This document shows, piece after piece, positions 1 through 15,570 of a stretch of 64,000 bases of DNA. The notes under the pieces are model-generated. The model was given only the letters and a program-made list of their open reading frames with translations, was not told the origin of the DNA and searched no databases. Within the stretch, counting starts at the first letter, position 1. Each line of letters starts with the position of its first letter. Made by a program: the position numbers and the translations under genes. The DNA comes from Acanthaster planci (taxonomy: Eukaryota > Echinodermata > Asteroidea > Valvatida > Acanthasteridae): the NCBI RefSeq assembly GCF_001949145.1, contig NW_019091362.1, forward strand, positions 1,663,362 through 1,727,361. Reading direction: 5' to 3'.

Positions 1-204
1 TCTCTTACGGTCACGCGCAGTGTGCTCCTCTATGGGCAATTCGACTGTGTTTCGTTTTGCAAGCCAACTGAAACGGTTTGAAACACTGCCCGCCATGCGT
101 CGGTCCTGTTGTGGCATCACTGTCATCCAATGGTTCTGTGTCTCCAGTGGGTCAGTGAAGAGCTCATGTGACTGGCAAACAAACAAACAAATGGCTGTAT
201 GCAC

Positions 205-3719
<3,515 letters not shown>

Positions 3720-5356
3720 TCTGCGTTGGATGTTCCCGTCAAATCTGGTGGAGGATTGTTCAGTAGCCCGTAGCACTGTCTGCCTGTAGCGCAGCCAACC
3801 TGGAGAAGCGTACCAGGTGGGGGAGAAAAAGTCATAGAAATTGTAAGCACGTTTCCAAAAACATTACTTTGGAAACCTCATATCGCAATGCTGAAAACAA
3901 AAATTAAAGGAGTGTAGAGTTGCATTGCAACCAACGCACAGCACAAAGCACGCGCAGAATACGTACATTCGGAGACGGACATAATTCCAGTGGTAGTCGC
4001 GAGCAAACTGGGCCCGGCGAGCGATAGGGCCATGTATATCTAGCTTTGATGACGTCGAGTGCAGCCATCCAATTCCTCCATTCGGGGAACTCACGGTGCC
4101 ATGACGAAAATAGCCCCAGCGCAGACTCCAGCTGGGGTCTGTTTCCGATTCTGGATTAGAGCGGGACAAAGGGAGGGGCGGAGCGAAGATCACTTGTCAG
4201 AAAAAGGACGGGGGAATTTGTTGATCTAGGACGCGCTCGGTACCGGTAGTTCACCTAAAGTACATGTATATGGCTCAGTGTGAAAGTTGTGAATAGAAGA
4301 GATTTCGTTTTTGAAAAGGAAATACAGTATTCTGAGAAAAGATAACGCGAAGAGAGGTGAAGGTCTGTCCACATTAGGCCATATTTGAAGGCGATTCAAA
4401 TTTTCATGAGTTGGGCTACGGAAAAAATGTTCATGCGGATTTCTGTTCTTTCAAACGCCCAGCTTTCTGAAGTCGCGCGTGTACAGTTCACGAATTTTAG
4501 GCTGCTGTGTCCAAACTGGCTGCGGCCGACAATGAGCCATACGCCTGTTAGAGCGGCCCTAGCCACATTGAAAGTGGCCTTACTTTCCGTTGGCGCCTAT
4601 ACCTGCGATTACATAATCGATGCAGGCGACTCGTTACGGGAATTTATGCATCTATGTTCATACTAGTAATCAAGTTCTTCTCGCGGCTGCTATGAACACC
4701 GCACAAAGTCTGGTGGGCACCGACAACATGTCCTTCTTCCGGTGCGAGTCTATATGGTGCCATATCAGTGTGAGTTTACGGTAGGAAGGCTTCACTTCTT
4801 CAACGAACTAAAAAATAAACGCGATTCTTTGCAATGTTATTTCAAACGCGTTTGCAAAAAGGGGCTTTGATCAATTCTATTTCAGTCGAAATGTCACCTC
4901 GGTCAGTCAATTTTGAGTCCCTGCACCCTCTGAGAAAAGTTGCTATCACGTCACCCTACGTCATTCGTTAAGCCTCAAACTGTTCTTGTGCCCTGCTGTG
5001 TAACACATCACTGTATAATTCTCGGAACACCTGAAACGGCTTCCATTCTTAGCAACTCAAGGCTGTAAACGTTTTCGCTTGAGCGACTCGGCTGCACTGT
5101 AGAGCTATTTTTAATTTGCTGTTGCTATACATGAACGAGGGTACAACTGCTGTATAAATCAGGTCACGAACAACAATAGAAACGCATAGTACGCGTCAAC
5201 ATAAACTCGATTTCCGGAACTGCACCGTGCACAAATTTGTATTCGCGGGCAATCGGCCGAACTGGTATTGTTCAGCGCTAGACTGTGCAGTGACAAACAC
5301 TGCAAGGGTCCATTACTTTTGGTTATTTGAGATTTTTCTTTACAGGAAATGCTTTT

Positions 5357-5364
5357 TGACGTCA
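5357..5364. promoter_or_regulatory. Full CRE palindrome
   Basis: TGACGTCA, the consensus CREB/ATF site, in the proposed first intron of NR4A. It is one of twelve perfect copies in the window. Confidence 0.55.
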
Positions 5365-5649
5365 CAAGAATAGTTATTGAAAATTTTAAATTCTCCAGTT
5401 GAATGACTCTTTACCTTGGTGAGGTAAAGATGATGATTTTCGAGATCGAAAATATAAACTGCGCGTCCCGGAAGTAGAAACAAATGAAACATCAAACTCT
5501 CGCAGGCATTAGCGGAACCGCTTCAAAGAGCAACGTAAACTCCAGTGACTAAATAAGATTTTAAAAAAGCGTAGTTATCATTTACAAATTGGATTCCAAT
5601 TAGGAAGTACAAAATGTTAACCACGGTTCCCGTAGCGACCTTACTGAGT

Positions 5650-5800
5650 GTGATCGCTTTGCACTGCCGCGGCCGGTTCCTTGGCTAATTCCTTCGCCGC
5701 TTATATGATCATTGTGCAGGTCGTCGCGCCAAGCTATAAAACCGTTGCCCCCGCCTACGTCATCCGAACACTCCAGGGGCCGGTGAGCTCTGACGTCAAA
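5650..5800 (-). promoter_or_regulatory. Second candidate promoter or intronic enhancer with CREs
   Basis: Read on the minus strand, this block has a full CRE at 5791-5798, a CRE-like TGACGTAG at 5755-5762, a GC-box-like GGCGGGGGC, and a TATA-like CATATAAG near 5700, in that order. It is GC-rich against AT-rich flanks. A second, internal NR4A start is possible; otherwise it is an enhancer inside intron 1. Confidence 0.35.
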
Positions 5801-7630
5801 TTCTCTCCTCCTTTTAGACTGCGGAAAACGTTATCACCTAACTACCGCGGACGAAAATAGAACACACTGAGTATGCGCTGGGTGCATGCATTAATGCCGA
5901 TAGGCCCTTGTGCACGTTGCCCTGCAAGACACCGCGCGCCTACTGTGAATATGATTTATGTGGAAATTTCGGACAAGAGAAAAATACAGATACTCTCTTA
6001 GCGCCATCACGCTGTGACATCTTTATAAGATAAGTACGAAAGAATTTCTCATTTATTGGTGTATTATTCTTCTCACAAAGCCTTAAACATTAGTAATTCG
6101 GTGATTTGTATCGTCGACATAGCAAATGTGGTTTTGATATCCCAATTACAAATAAGCTCGAGAAATAACACTAGCATACCAGTCATCTTTGACCGCTGTG
6201 GTCCGACCAGGGGCCACGTAATGCCTCTCCGCAGGACGACCGTTTGTACAGCTGATTGCCTACACGTATTTCAAGTGCTCCAAATATTTATTTATGTTTA
6301 TGATTGCGCATTTGTCAACTTTTTGTTGAAGCAAGTATCAAATTTGCAGCAGGAGTTGGAATCAAGTAGTTTTTTTCTTGGACTCTTTGATTTAAACTTC
6401 TCTTTCGTCAGAAAATTTCACCAGTCTTCAAAAAGGTTTAAAAAAGTCTGACATTGTTAATTAAAAAACAATCTTAACTGCTTATTTTTTAAGAGTGAGT
6501 ACATTTGTAGACAGTTGTTATTCGAGTGATAAATTCGAATTCAGCATGTTGCATCTGACAAACTAGCTTGTCAAAATCAAACATCATTTCAGGAAAACGT
6601 ACCATGTCGATTTGTTATTTGGCTCTAAAAAGAAAGCTAAAATCGTACGTTTCAGTTCGACTCGTTCATTGCGATTAACATTTCGTATTTTTTTCCATAA
6701 AAAAAACACAAACAGAAAAAACGTTTACCGTTTGAACTCAACATTGTAAAAGCATATCCTTGTTACCGGCTGATTAACCGACGTTGTCACTACTCTTGCG
6801 AATTGTGCTCTGTAGTTTGCCCACAAGCCAGCCAGCGTCCGTAGCCTCATTGAATCATAGATTTTGAGCATTTCTGACAATGTTGGAGTTTAGAGATGTT
6901 GAAACAAATCTACCGCTCATGGTTTAACAAGGCTACAGTCAGCCCACGAGCTTAGCGTCCACAGACACTTTGCACAGGGAAAAGCCGATGGTACCAAGAG
7001 CACTGAGCTTAAAGTTGGCAACTACACAATATATTCATAAGAAACAAGAAAGGTGAATCCATTTCTAAGTAAGTGAAGATTTACCCGCAACGTGAATTTC
7101 GAATCCAAGAAAGGCATAATAAGTAGCTACTAATGCCTTGTTCAGGCGAAAGAACTTTGTATGACCCGCTTGAGGAGTTTTCCCATGAATGAATTTTCTT
7201 ATTACTTGATTTCATTTTTTTTTTAATTTGAAGAAACATCAGACCAGTATATGTATCCGCGGATTTTAGTAAAAAAAAAACTAGTGAGTTTTAAAGTGAA
7301 AACATTATTTTTTGTTTTAGAGAACCCTAGGAAAGTATGCAACCCATCGCCGAAGGGTTCACCGATGAAAAAGTTTCCAAGTACTTTTCTACAAAATCAC
7401 TGGAGCGTGTGGTTTCATATACCTAGCACAGAAACAACTCTTGAATTTTCTGAACGAGATGCACGGGCTAAAAAGTCGCGATTCCACTAACTGAACTAAA
7501 TTTGCGCGCCTCTACTTTTCAATTTGAATACTGGAAGCTTTGTATCTCTTTCTTTTTTCAAAATGCCATGAAATTTGCCGATCTTATTGTTACTTATTGA
7601 AACGAAGCTGCAAATCTTAACAAGACTCAC

Positions 7631-7890
7631 CCGACAGCGTATTTCTTGCAGGGTCCACTTTGACGGCACTGTATTCAGTCACCAAAAGTTCCCGGATCCT
7701 TGTCGTTACCCTGTTTTGTCAGGCTCCGGATGATAGCATAAACCGGGCTCAATGCACTGGCCGCGTATCCCCTATGCTTCGCAGTGAGCGTCGAGATATA
7801 GGCTTGCCGCCGTGTGTTTCCCAGTAACTCCTAGCCGACACGCCGCAGACAGCTAGCTAACCCTCATCTCCGTCCGATCCGCTCAACACA
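7631..7890 (-). other. Possible noncoding first exon of NR4A
   Basis: On the minus strand a strong donor (TCGG|GTGAGT) ends a CpG-richer stretch lying just downstream of a CCAAT/CRE block at 7.97-8.10 kb. This fits a first 5' UTR exon spliced over about 3.8 kb to the acceptor at 3799. It has one short upstream ORF (ATG followed by TGA after five codons). The 5' end at about 7890 is a guess. Transcript data are needed for proof. Confidence 0.4.
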
Positions 7891-7967
7891 CAATGCCACG
7901 CTGAATTCAATGAACTCAGGTATATGAGTATATGCCGCGAATGCCAGATCGCAGTCGTTAACGACGT

Positions 7968-8110
7968 CACAAATCTACATTTTCGTCATAGATTTTCGTC
8001 ATGCATACCATAAATTCGGCACTGACCAATCAGCGGCGCCTAAATTTCCTTTGCCCATGGTTGCTCAACACGCGAATAGAGCCTCATCGACGTGTGACGT
8101 CATACGCACG
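7968..8110 (-). promoter_or_regulatory. Candidate NR4A promoter: CREs and CCAAT box
   Basis: Contains a full CRE (TGACGTCA, 8095-8102), a one-mismatch CRE in CGACGTCAC near 7972, two TTCGTCAT half-type sites near 7985 and 7997, and GACCAATCAG (NF-Y type) near 8024. Mammalian NR4A promoters are known to carry clustered CREs and to respond to cAMP within minutes. Position just upstream of the possible first exon supports the call. Confidence 0.45.
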
Positions 8111-9961
8111 CTCCCCGCGAATCGTTTAATTTATTCAGCAGGGAAAGCAAACAGACAGGTGATTAGCATATTATTAGCATATAGCTAGCAACGTCAATGG
8201 GAGCCACCGACCAATCCAAGGGCGTACTCCATGACCTGATTATCGTCTGATTAATTTTTCTTCATGTGAAGAAGACATCAAACGCTCATGTACAGGGGCA
8301 ATGCTGCTGTATGCTCGGAGCAGGCTTGTGTCGCGATATTTTTAGGAGGAGCAGCTTGGCAAATTAGGCGACAATTTACTAGAGAGAAACAGTAAGGGTA
8401 TCGTGGTTGGCCAAGGCATGCTATGCATGCCATGTGTCTGGGCTTGAAATCAACTCTTCGCAGCAGCCAATTGAGAGGCATTTTTATCAAAGTGATACCT
8501 TTACCTGACGTGACACTGTCTGTTTAGGGACAAGATAAATCCATATCTCTGATTATAAAATCAAACTGCATGATAATACAGCGTTATAGGCGTATTTTAA
8601 TTCTTTTTTGGTGTTATCGACGTAACGCAGGTTTCAAGAAATCCAACAGTAAATATTGACCGTCTAGCAGTCACTGTAACTAGCACAGTCTGTTGTTTTT
8701 CACGCGGCGGCTTTCTTAGTATACATACTTCGTTTAATTATGCATGCAGTGAGCGTAGGCTTTCTCCAGTGATTCGTTCGGTGCTGATATTATTCAGTTC
8801 AGTGCAACGCTCAAGAACAGAATGTAAGTCGATGAGAGCTATTTCCGCTTCGGTTTAAGTCCAGATTCCCGGAATAAAGAGAATGGCTAAGAAATGCATC
8901 TTCGGTTATGAAAGATTGTTTGTATACTTTAACTGAAGATTATTTAACTTGTTGCTTAACAAAAAAATGTCCTTGCCCTAACAAGTGTAAAGTAATGCCA
9001 TACGCCCATGGAAGTACATTGCACCTTTTCAACCGACAAACTCTAGCGTGCAGAATCATTTCGAAATACTTCTAAAGGATTACTTAAATTGAAGTTTACA
9101 AATATTTATTGAGCTACTAAGCAAGCTGTAGCTCAAGAATTGTTTTGGAGGAGGAATACCCTAAGCACGAAAAATATTGTTTGCTGGAGTATCTATTTCA
9201 TTGTAGCATTGTACGGACCACGTGGTAGGAATTTTGTTTTGATGCCTGGCTTTGATTTACGTCAAGAGGGAGTCTCTCAGTTATCCGTTAAAGTTCGGCT
9301 GGGTTCGTGGGGTGTGCCTTCTTCAAAAAAAAAAGAAAAGAAAAGAAAACCTGGTGTCATATTCTGACTGATCTAATGAAGAAAATATTTACCAAAAGTT
9401 GTCTGAAAACAACTTGTTAATTGCGCGCCTAATTCACTGTAACACTGGTTCTTTACATGTATGGGTGGCTGAGTGCTGCGTGCGCCTGTGCGTCCCACCC
9501 ACGCGATAGCTGGCTATTACGTATGCTTTTTATGAATGAACTTTGTCTCCTGGGAGTCGTATCACGACGCCCGTTCGCAGACAAAGCATGCTGACGATGC
9601 TGTTTACTTTACCGGATTTTAACCCCCCCCCCCGAAAAAAACCTTCGACGCCAAATCATTTCTCAAAAATCCTTAACCGATGGGAGTGTGGATTTCAGCG
9701 ATCCTCACAAACATGATGTTCATCAAACAACACGTGATGTAACACGATGTGAATACTAACAGCGCCGAATGTCTGCAAACATTTTAGACTGGCAAATACA
9801 AAGTCAATCCACCAAGCCCTCCCAAGTTAACAGTGCACTCCCACTGAACACCAAATACCATACTCAGTGTAACACCTTGACAGGGAAAAACTTACACAAG
9901 AAGTCCCTCCACCCCCGAAAATCTAATAATTGTATTCGGAGTTCGAAACTTAGGGCTGAAT
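8111..9961. other. Intergenic, nothing recognised
   Basis: AT-rich DNA with no credible coding frame. It holds a short AAAAG microsatellite (about 9327-9350) and a poly-C run near 9622. Confidence 0.6.
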
Positions 9962-10142
9962 CAGTGGCGTGTCCAGGTCGTGGGTCCAGCGGGCAACCCC
10001 ACCCCCCCCTTCCAACGAGTGTCAAATTGTTTCACCCATACAAGAATCCTCAGCCCCTAAGGTGGAAGTGCTGTTTTTAATAATACTGCTGCTTACAGTT
10101 CCTTTTAAGAATTCAAAACTACCCCTTCTGGATACGCCACTG
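9962..10142. mobile_element. hAT-like MITE
   Basis: Terminal inverted repeats of 15 bp with one mismatch: CAGTGGCGTGTCCAG at the left and the complement of CAGTGGCGTATCCAG at the right. The CAGTGGCG start is typical of hAT elements. The interior of about 180 bp has no ORF. No 8-bp target duplication is recognisable, so the copy is old. Solitary ends of the same kind occur at 26942-26956 and 29372-29386. Confidence 0.6.
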
Positions 10143-12069
10143 AGATGGATTAAAGTTTACTGTATTGGTCAGGAACACCGGGCAAGGACGTCCGATTTGC
10201 ATGTTAATTGAGTAATTGCAATCCATTTGTACATATGGGTTGAAATGACCCGACTTAAAGCGTCAGTATTGTTTATTTCGTAATTTTCAACTGTTGCGAC
10301 TCTCGCTTTTGAGAGCTTAAGAACACGTTCTTGGTATGCTGTACATTGCCAGCACGTACAGATTAAGTTTCCAAGACGTGTTTGTAACACTAGGTAAGGT
10401 GTTCACCACTTAACTTCTTTCACCGAAATAACGTTGAAAAAAAAACAACACTCACTGTTTGTAAATATAAATAAAATTCGTATATAGAAGCAAAAAAAAT
10501 GGAATTTTTCAGTATGACAATTCAAGCATTGATCAAAGTGCATTATTTCGTGAGCTATCGGCAGCGTTGCACGGAAGGTTATGACAGGGTTTTATAATTT
10601 CGTCACAGATGGTTGTTTTGGACACTTTTTGTTTGTTTGTTTGTTTGTTCCCCTGTTTCCTGAGGACGTTACACAAGAGCTGAAATGGCTTAAGGAATCT
10701 ATCCACAGGTAAATGTCAAACTGGCGCCCCCAGCGCGAGGAAGTTAAGGATCAGTGCTTGAATAATCCAGCGCTTCATTCGCATTAGGTAAGTATTCTGA
10801 CTAAGCAGAGGGAGTCGGACCCTAGAAAGTTTCCTACGTGCGGAGTGTAAGGTTTCGTGCAGATTGCTTGGACTTCTTACTAAGTAATTAAGCGTGCGTG
10901 AACAGTTGTTTTGAAACAATGCATCAAAGTTTCGAGAGGAAGCCGTCCCATCTCTCTCTTGACTATTAAGCGAGAACTTTTTCATTAAGCAACAGGACAG
11001 CCAAAAATGAAACGAATGAGGAAAGGTATGTAAACAAAGTTTGACAGAACGTACCACAATGTTGCTTGATGCGTTGGTGGACAGAAAGCATAATATCCAA
11101 TGCAATCCAAGGTCCACAGAGCCCGAGAACCGCAAAGTTTACTCTTTTGTCTCAAGATGCTAACAAATGGTGGTGTTGGCCCGCAAGAGAACCCGGTGTC
11201 TCTTTCACCGACACTGTTTAGTGAGCCGAATTCGTGTGAACGAATTGTGTCTGACGTGCCGCAATGCGTGTACGATGAAAACAATGAAAGCCAGCGTCGT
11301 CAGACTTGCTTTCAGACTGGTGGTCCCAACGCGTGCATTTTGACGATTTCTCCCATAGTGGGGTATAGACTCGTAAGGCGCGACAGTGGTACGTCCCCCG
11401 GTTGTACGGTTTACAGGGTCTGCTTGACGTCAGAGAGACAGCTCAGCTAAGTCCGGTCGCTGCCAAATACGGAAACACAGACTCATTATCGGGCAGCTAT
11501 GACGTTTATCTGACGTCATCCGGAGGGACCCTGGAGCTTTGAGATGTGAGCAACCGGGGAATGCTAAAGAGGGGCCGCTTAATGATGACGTTCAATCCAG
11601 GGGTCCAAGGATCAAAAGGGTCCAAAGGGGTGTGCCCGTGCCACTCAAAGTTGGTTACCAGACAGGTTCCAATAGTTTGCTTATTCTTGAACAAATCATT
11701 CCTGAACTGGATGAAGTACGGAGGAAGATATTTGTTAGTAAAAAATGCTCTCCCTTTAATTTTAAGTAGTCTTGGTGAGATTTGATCGTGTTTGATCGAC
11801 TTTTTCGGGTTTTAAAAACATCAGTGATCGAAAAAAGTTACAACAAGCATGAGGGTTTATTGAAGAGTTTCATTTACCCATCTTTTCGATCATACTCCAA
11901 GTGAGGATTTCTTCGGCAACCAAAAATCGAATAGAAGAGTCCAATATGGGTCAGAAGTTTTCTCTTGGTGGAAACTGTTTCACAAAACATTAAAGTACAA
12001 AATATGGACCCCCTCCTTTAAAGTTACCACCAGGTTTGTACCAAAATAGGATATTGTACATTCTACAGT
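10143..12069. other. Intergenic, two CREs and a GTTT microsatellite
   Basis: No gene is recognised. A (GTTT)n run lies at about 10629-10650. Short frames on both strands near 11.0-11.4 kb overlap each other and show no known motif. Confidence 0.5.
11425..11518. promoter_or_regulatory. Pair of full CRE palindromes
   Basis: Two perfect TGACGTCA sites at 11425-11432 and 11511-11518, 86 bp apart, with a TGACGTTC half site about 75 bp further on. No coding sequence surrounds them. They may be a distal cAMP-responsive element of NR4A. Confidence 0.4.
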
Positions 12070-12236
12070 ATCCCAGGTAAGACTGACCTAGAATCCGGGT
12101 CTAGCGAGGCCCGACCCTCTCCTGGGTCACTTGAGCTTTTTCAGGTCATTTTTGAGCCATCTTTTGACCTGGGAAAGGGTCAAGCCCAATAGGACCCACA
12201 TAACGGGTCAATCTGACTCGGGCGGTTTTAGAGTGA
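12070..12236. mobile_element. Decayed foldback element, GGGTCA-rich
   Basis: A diverged relative of the long foldback at 26961-27166: it begins with CCCAGGTAAGACTGACC and ends in GACTCGGGCGGTTTTAGAGTG, with repeated GGGTC/GACCC words in the arms. It has no ORF. Confidence 0.5.
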
Positions 12237-13147
12237 AAGTGTCCTTGGAATCTTTTGTTCAATACAAATGCTGTATCAAAACTGATTGAAATTCAAATAA
12301 AAGAAAATCTATCGCTGGCCAGTTGAGATAATATCAATCATTAACTGTGCAGTAATGCACAACTGTGGCGGATATCGGCGCATTATAAGTGTTCTTATTA
12401 TAAATAACTTCAAAATATGTAGGAAGGTATTCAAGCCAATGTAACTCTCCTTTCGAAACAGTAAAACATGAAATAAATCCTTACCCTGTGCTCTCTTTCT
12501 TGTAAATTAACAGAGAGACCAACCGGAAATTAGAAACCGCTCGAGACATTGCCCCATGCGATTACCAACTTGCACAGTCTCTGCATTGGGGTTTATGGGC
12601 GTCGCCTTTTTTGAGGGGGGGGTGTGACCACTTTTTCAGGGGAGGTGAATTTTCAGGAGTCAAAGCAGCCTGAAGCTACAAAAACGATGAACAATTATGG
12701 ACTGGAGTGGGTAATTTTGAGGGTTTCTTTTAAGCAAATTGATGATCTTTATTCCCTTTCAGCTATTTTTTATTTCTTTCAACCCCCCCCCTTTTTGTAA
12801 ATATTTTCCAATCTTTCAAACCACCTTAACCCCAACTTGCGACACCCATGTCAGGGCCCACTTAGGAGGTAAATTTAAAGCAAGTTTAACCCTGGCTTCC
12901 TTTGCTTTGTTGTTAAGAACCTTGCTGAATTCCCTAAAAATCCTCCACCGTACAGGGAACCAATCCCACGTTCTACACTCTTGGAACTTGCAACAAACAC
13001 CAAGCTCTGTTTAAAGTGATAGTGACTGGCTCTGTACATATATCTAAATTCTGTAAGACTGTATCGTATGAGAGAGATCGGTGCTCGTGTTTTCTGATGG
13101 TTTGTCTATAATGTGAATTGGCAACCAGATTTGGAAGCATAAATGTT
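12237..13147. other. Intergenic, nothing recognised
   Basis: AT-rich DNA with G and C homopolymer runs near 12617 and 12783. There is no coding signal. Confidence 0.6.
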
Positions 13148-13248
13148 ATTGCCCCAACGCTCGCGGACAGGTTGTACGTGAGCGTTACATGCCTCCTCGA
13201 CCCACTGGGTGAACGCACACGTCAAGCTTAAGAATGTGAGTGTGATTG
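13148..13248 (+). mobile_element. Decayed copy of the 38.6-kb Harbinger-like MITE
   Basis: Shares AACGCTCG, ACAGGT, GCGTTACATGCCTC and CGTCAAGCTTAAGAATGTG, in order, with the intact copy at 38591-38725, but its terminal repeats are lost. Confidence 0.5.
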
Positions 13249-15079
13249 GTTTATATGAAAATGGTAACTCCACAAATGAATTGAGGTGACATTTTGTCTG
13301 AGGGGATTGGGATAGTTTGGCTTGGCCAGTTTGATACATAATTTTCACTGCAACTCTCCGTTGCTGCCTCTGCAACGATCGTAATGTTTCCCTCAACTCC
13401 TCAGAACTTTTGGGTCATCTTCTCGTTCACAGAGTTTCTAAGGGAATTGTTCCATTCGTATTGGTATCAGAATTCCACTACCTGGTATAATTCAAATAAA
13501 ATCATATACGTAAATGGCTTACCTCAACTCTCCACGTGGGCCAAGGTAAACAAAAACAATGCAGACAATCCATGATGCAGGCGATTACGTTTGTCCAGCA
13601 GAAGGAAAATATTTTGCAATCACGAAGTTCGTAAATCCCTCCGAAGCCCTCGTCATCCAGAATCAAACGCAAAATATTCAGTTTCAACTCCCGCGTAACA
13701 GTTCGTATTTTGATCCAACGACCCTTGGCCATGTTGATTCTCCTCCTCCAAACATCCGGTTTTCCCCCAAAGAAGACGGCACACGGCTTTCTCCATTGTC
13801 CCGCTCCCGTAGAATTCCTTATTTAACTCTGGAAATGCATAAAAAGGGGGCTCCGATTTCCTGTAGAATGAATGAATTAAAAATAGTTAGGACTGAATCG
13901 CATGAATAGCAATTGTGCAGTTACATAAAAGGTTTCATAAATGCGTGGGTGGCCACGTGGAAAACCGAAAGTGATCTTGAGTATTTCTAGACTGTCCATG
14001 ACCTGGCTGAGGAGCATTTTGCAGGCAAAACTGGACATGAACAGGACGTGAATACTCTCTGGTGGACCGTGTGGACCTTTTTGGAAGAGAAAACCGAATT
14101 TTGAAAGCAGAAATCTTTGCGTTCTCTCTGAGACAGCTTAACGATGGGCTCGCCTTCAAGGTAAGATGCGTTCACGTTGTGCTTATATCATCCGTATGAC
14201 CCATGATAAAAAAGACTGAATTTAGTACCAACGTGTCAGAAAATCTAAGGCTTTCATACACGACCCAATTCACTGAAGCGCTGTTAAAATTCCTGGCCAC
14301 CATTTGAGAGTTACCGTGCGTTTGAGAGCTCACGCCTGCATTCTGTGGTATTCAAACCTCGATCCAATGTAAGGTAACGACGAAAGGGTTGCAATTCGAA
14401 CAATTTAAAAGTTGCACAATATAAGAATTGGGAATTGTTATTTCTGTAGTTTTCAGAGTTTGATCCAATGCATCAATGTGGTGCTAGTTCATTTTTAAGA
14501 TGTTTTGATTAGGTAGTATAAACTGTGTTTCCGTCAAGTAGATTGTAAGTGAACTGAACGATAACATTACTCTTTTTTGTCCATGAATATTTTAATTGGT
14601 AATAAGGATGCGAAGCAAACGTTTTGTATTTCCATTCATGTTTTTAAACACTGTGGCGTCGACAAGATGAAATGAATACATACGATGTTCATTTGCATAT
14701 AACGAAAAACAGTGTATGCCAGTTTGCACATGGTAACCGACGGTATACCACGCAAACGGCGAAGGCATTAAAGCATTTTCAAGTTTGTTGCCTTAATTTT
14801 CTTACGCTCTACTTTTTGATAATAACAACTCTCTGAAAAAAAGCACTTGTGTTCACTTGTAACAAGAGGCTTCGAATCGGTTATTTTTGTCCAGCTGTTA
14901 TAACATCTTAAATGCCTTAGGTTTCTGTGTGCATAGACAGAAACTGCCATTTCGTAACTGAAGCACGAACATGATTTGCACTTGATTATATTATGCAGAT
15001 CTTCTTGAGATTATTGTTTCAAGTTTGTTTAAAGACTCTTTCAAGCATCCAGACTATTTGTTTCACATGGTCGTAATTA
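13249..15079. other. Intergenic, nothing recognised
   Basis: No gene, repeat or motif of note. The frames in 13.4-14.2 kb overlap on both strands without any family motif. Confidence 0.55.
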
Positions 15080-15570
15080 CCGCGTACTTGCGTGCAAGGT
15101 CCGCAGCCCGGATAGTTTGGCAAGAGGAAAAGCTGGAGCACCGCATTTGGCGTCCGTATTCGGCTATCCCGTGAATCGACGGTAGAATGAAAGCCGTTCT
15201 TAATATAGCTTGCTCTTGATCAAGCAGCACCGAGGCCAACTGCTTCTCTTGATTTACTTCTGACGTCAGCCTGTCCTCCCGTAATTACATACCAGACCAA
15301 TATACTGCTGGACAGGTCGCTGCTGGCGCGTCAAACGCGTCATCGGCCGCTGAATATCTGATGATTCCAGGGCCAAGCCCCATTAAGTGAGAAGACAGGC
15401 TCCGCGCGCAGGCATCTGAAAATAAAGCATCCTTGCCTGTCGTAGCGTGCGTCACACGAGCTGCATTAACCGGGAAGCTGACGTAGAAAGCTCATTATGG
15501 CATGGGTTGAGCAGAGCAGAAGCGCCGACGATTTGTCTGCTTTAATCACATACTGACGTCCGTGTAGCGA
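15080..15570. promoter_or_regulatory. Enhancer-like GC-richer block
   Basis: This stretch is richer in CpG than its flanks. It carries a full CRE at 15261-15268, TGACGTAG near 15479, TGACGTCC near 15553, and several TAATCA/CATTAAG homeodomain-type words. It has no ORF. Cis-regulatory function is inferred from composition and motifs only. Confidence 0.3.

Noticed and set aside
5735-5741. Plus-strand TATAAAA as promoter of a plus-strand gene
   Set aside because: No plus-strand gene or exon follows for tens of kilobases.
9620-9635. Poly-C and poly-G runs here and at several other sites
   Set aside because: Simple homopolymer runs common in this DNA; no structure beyond length.
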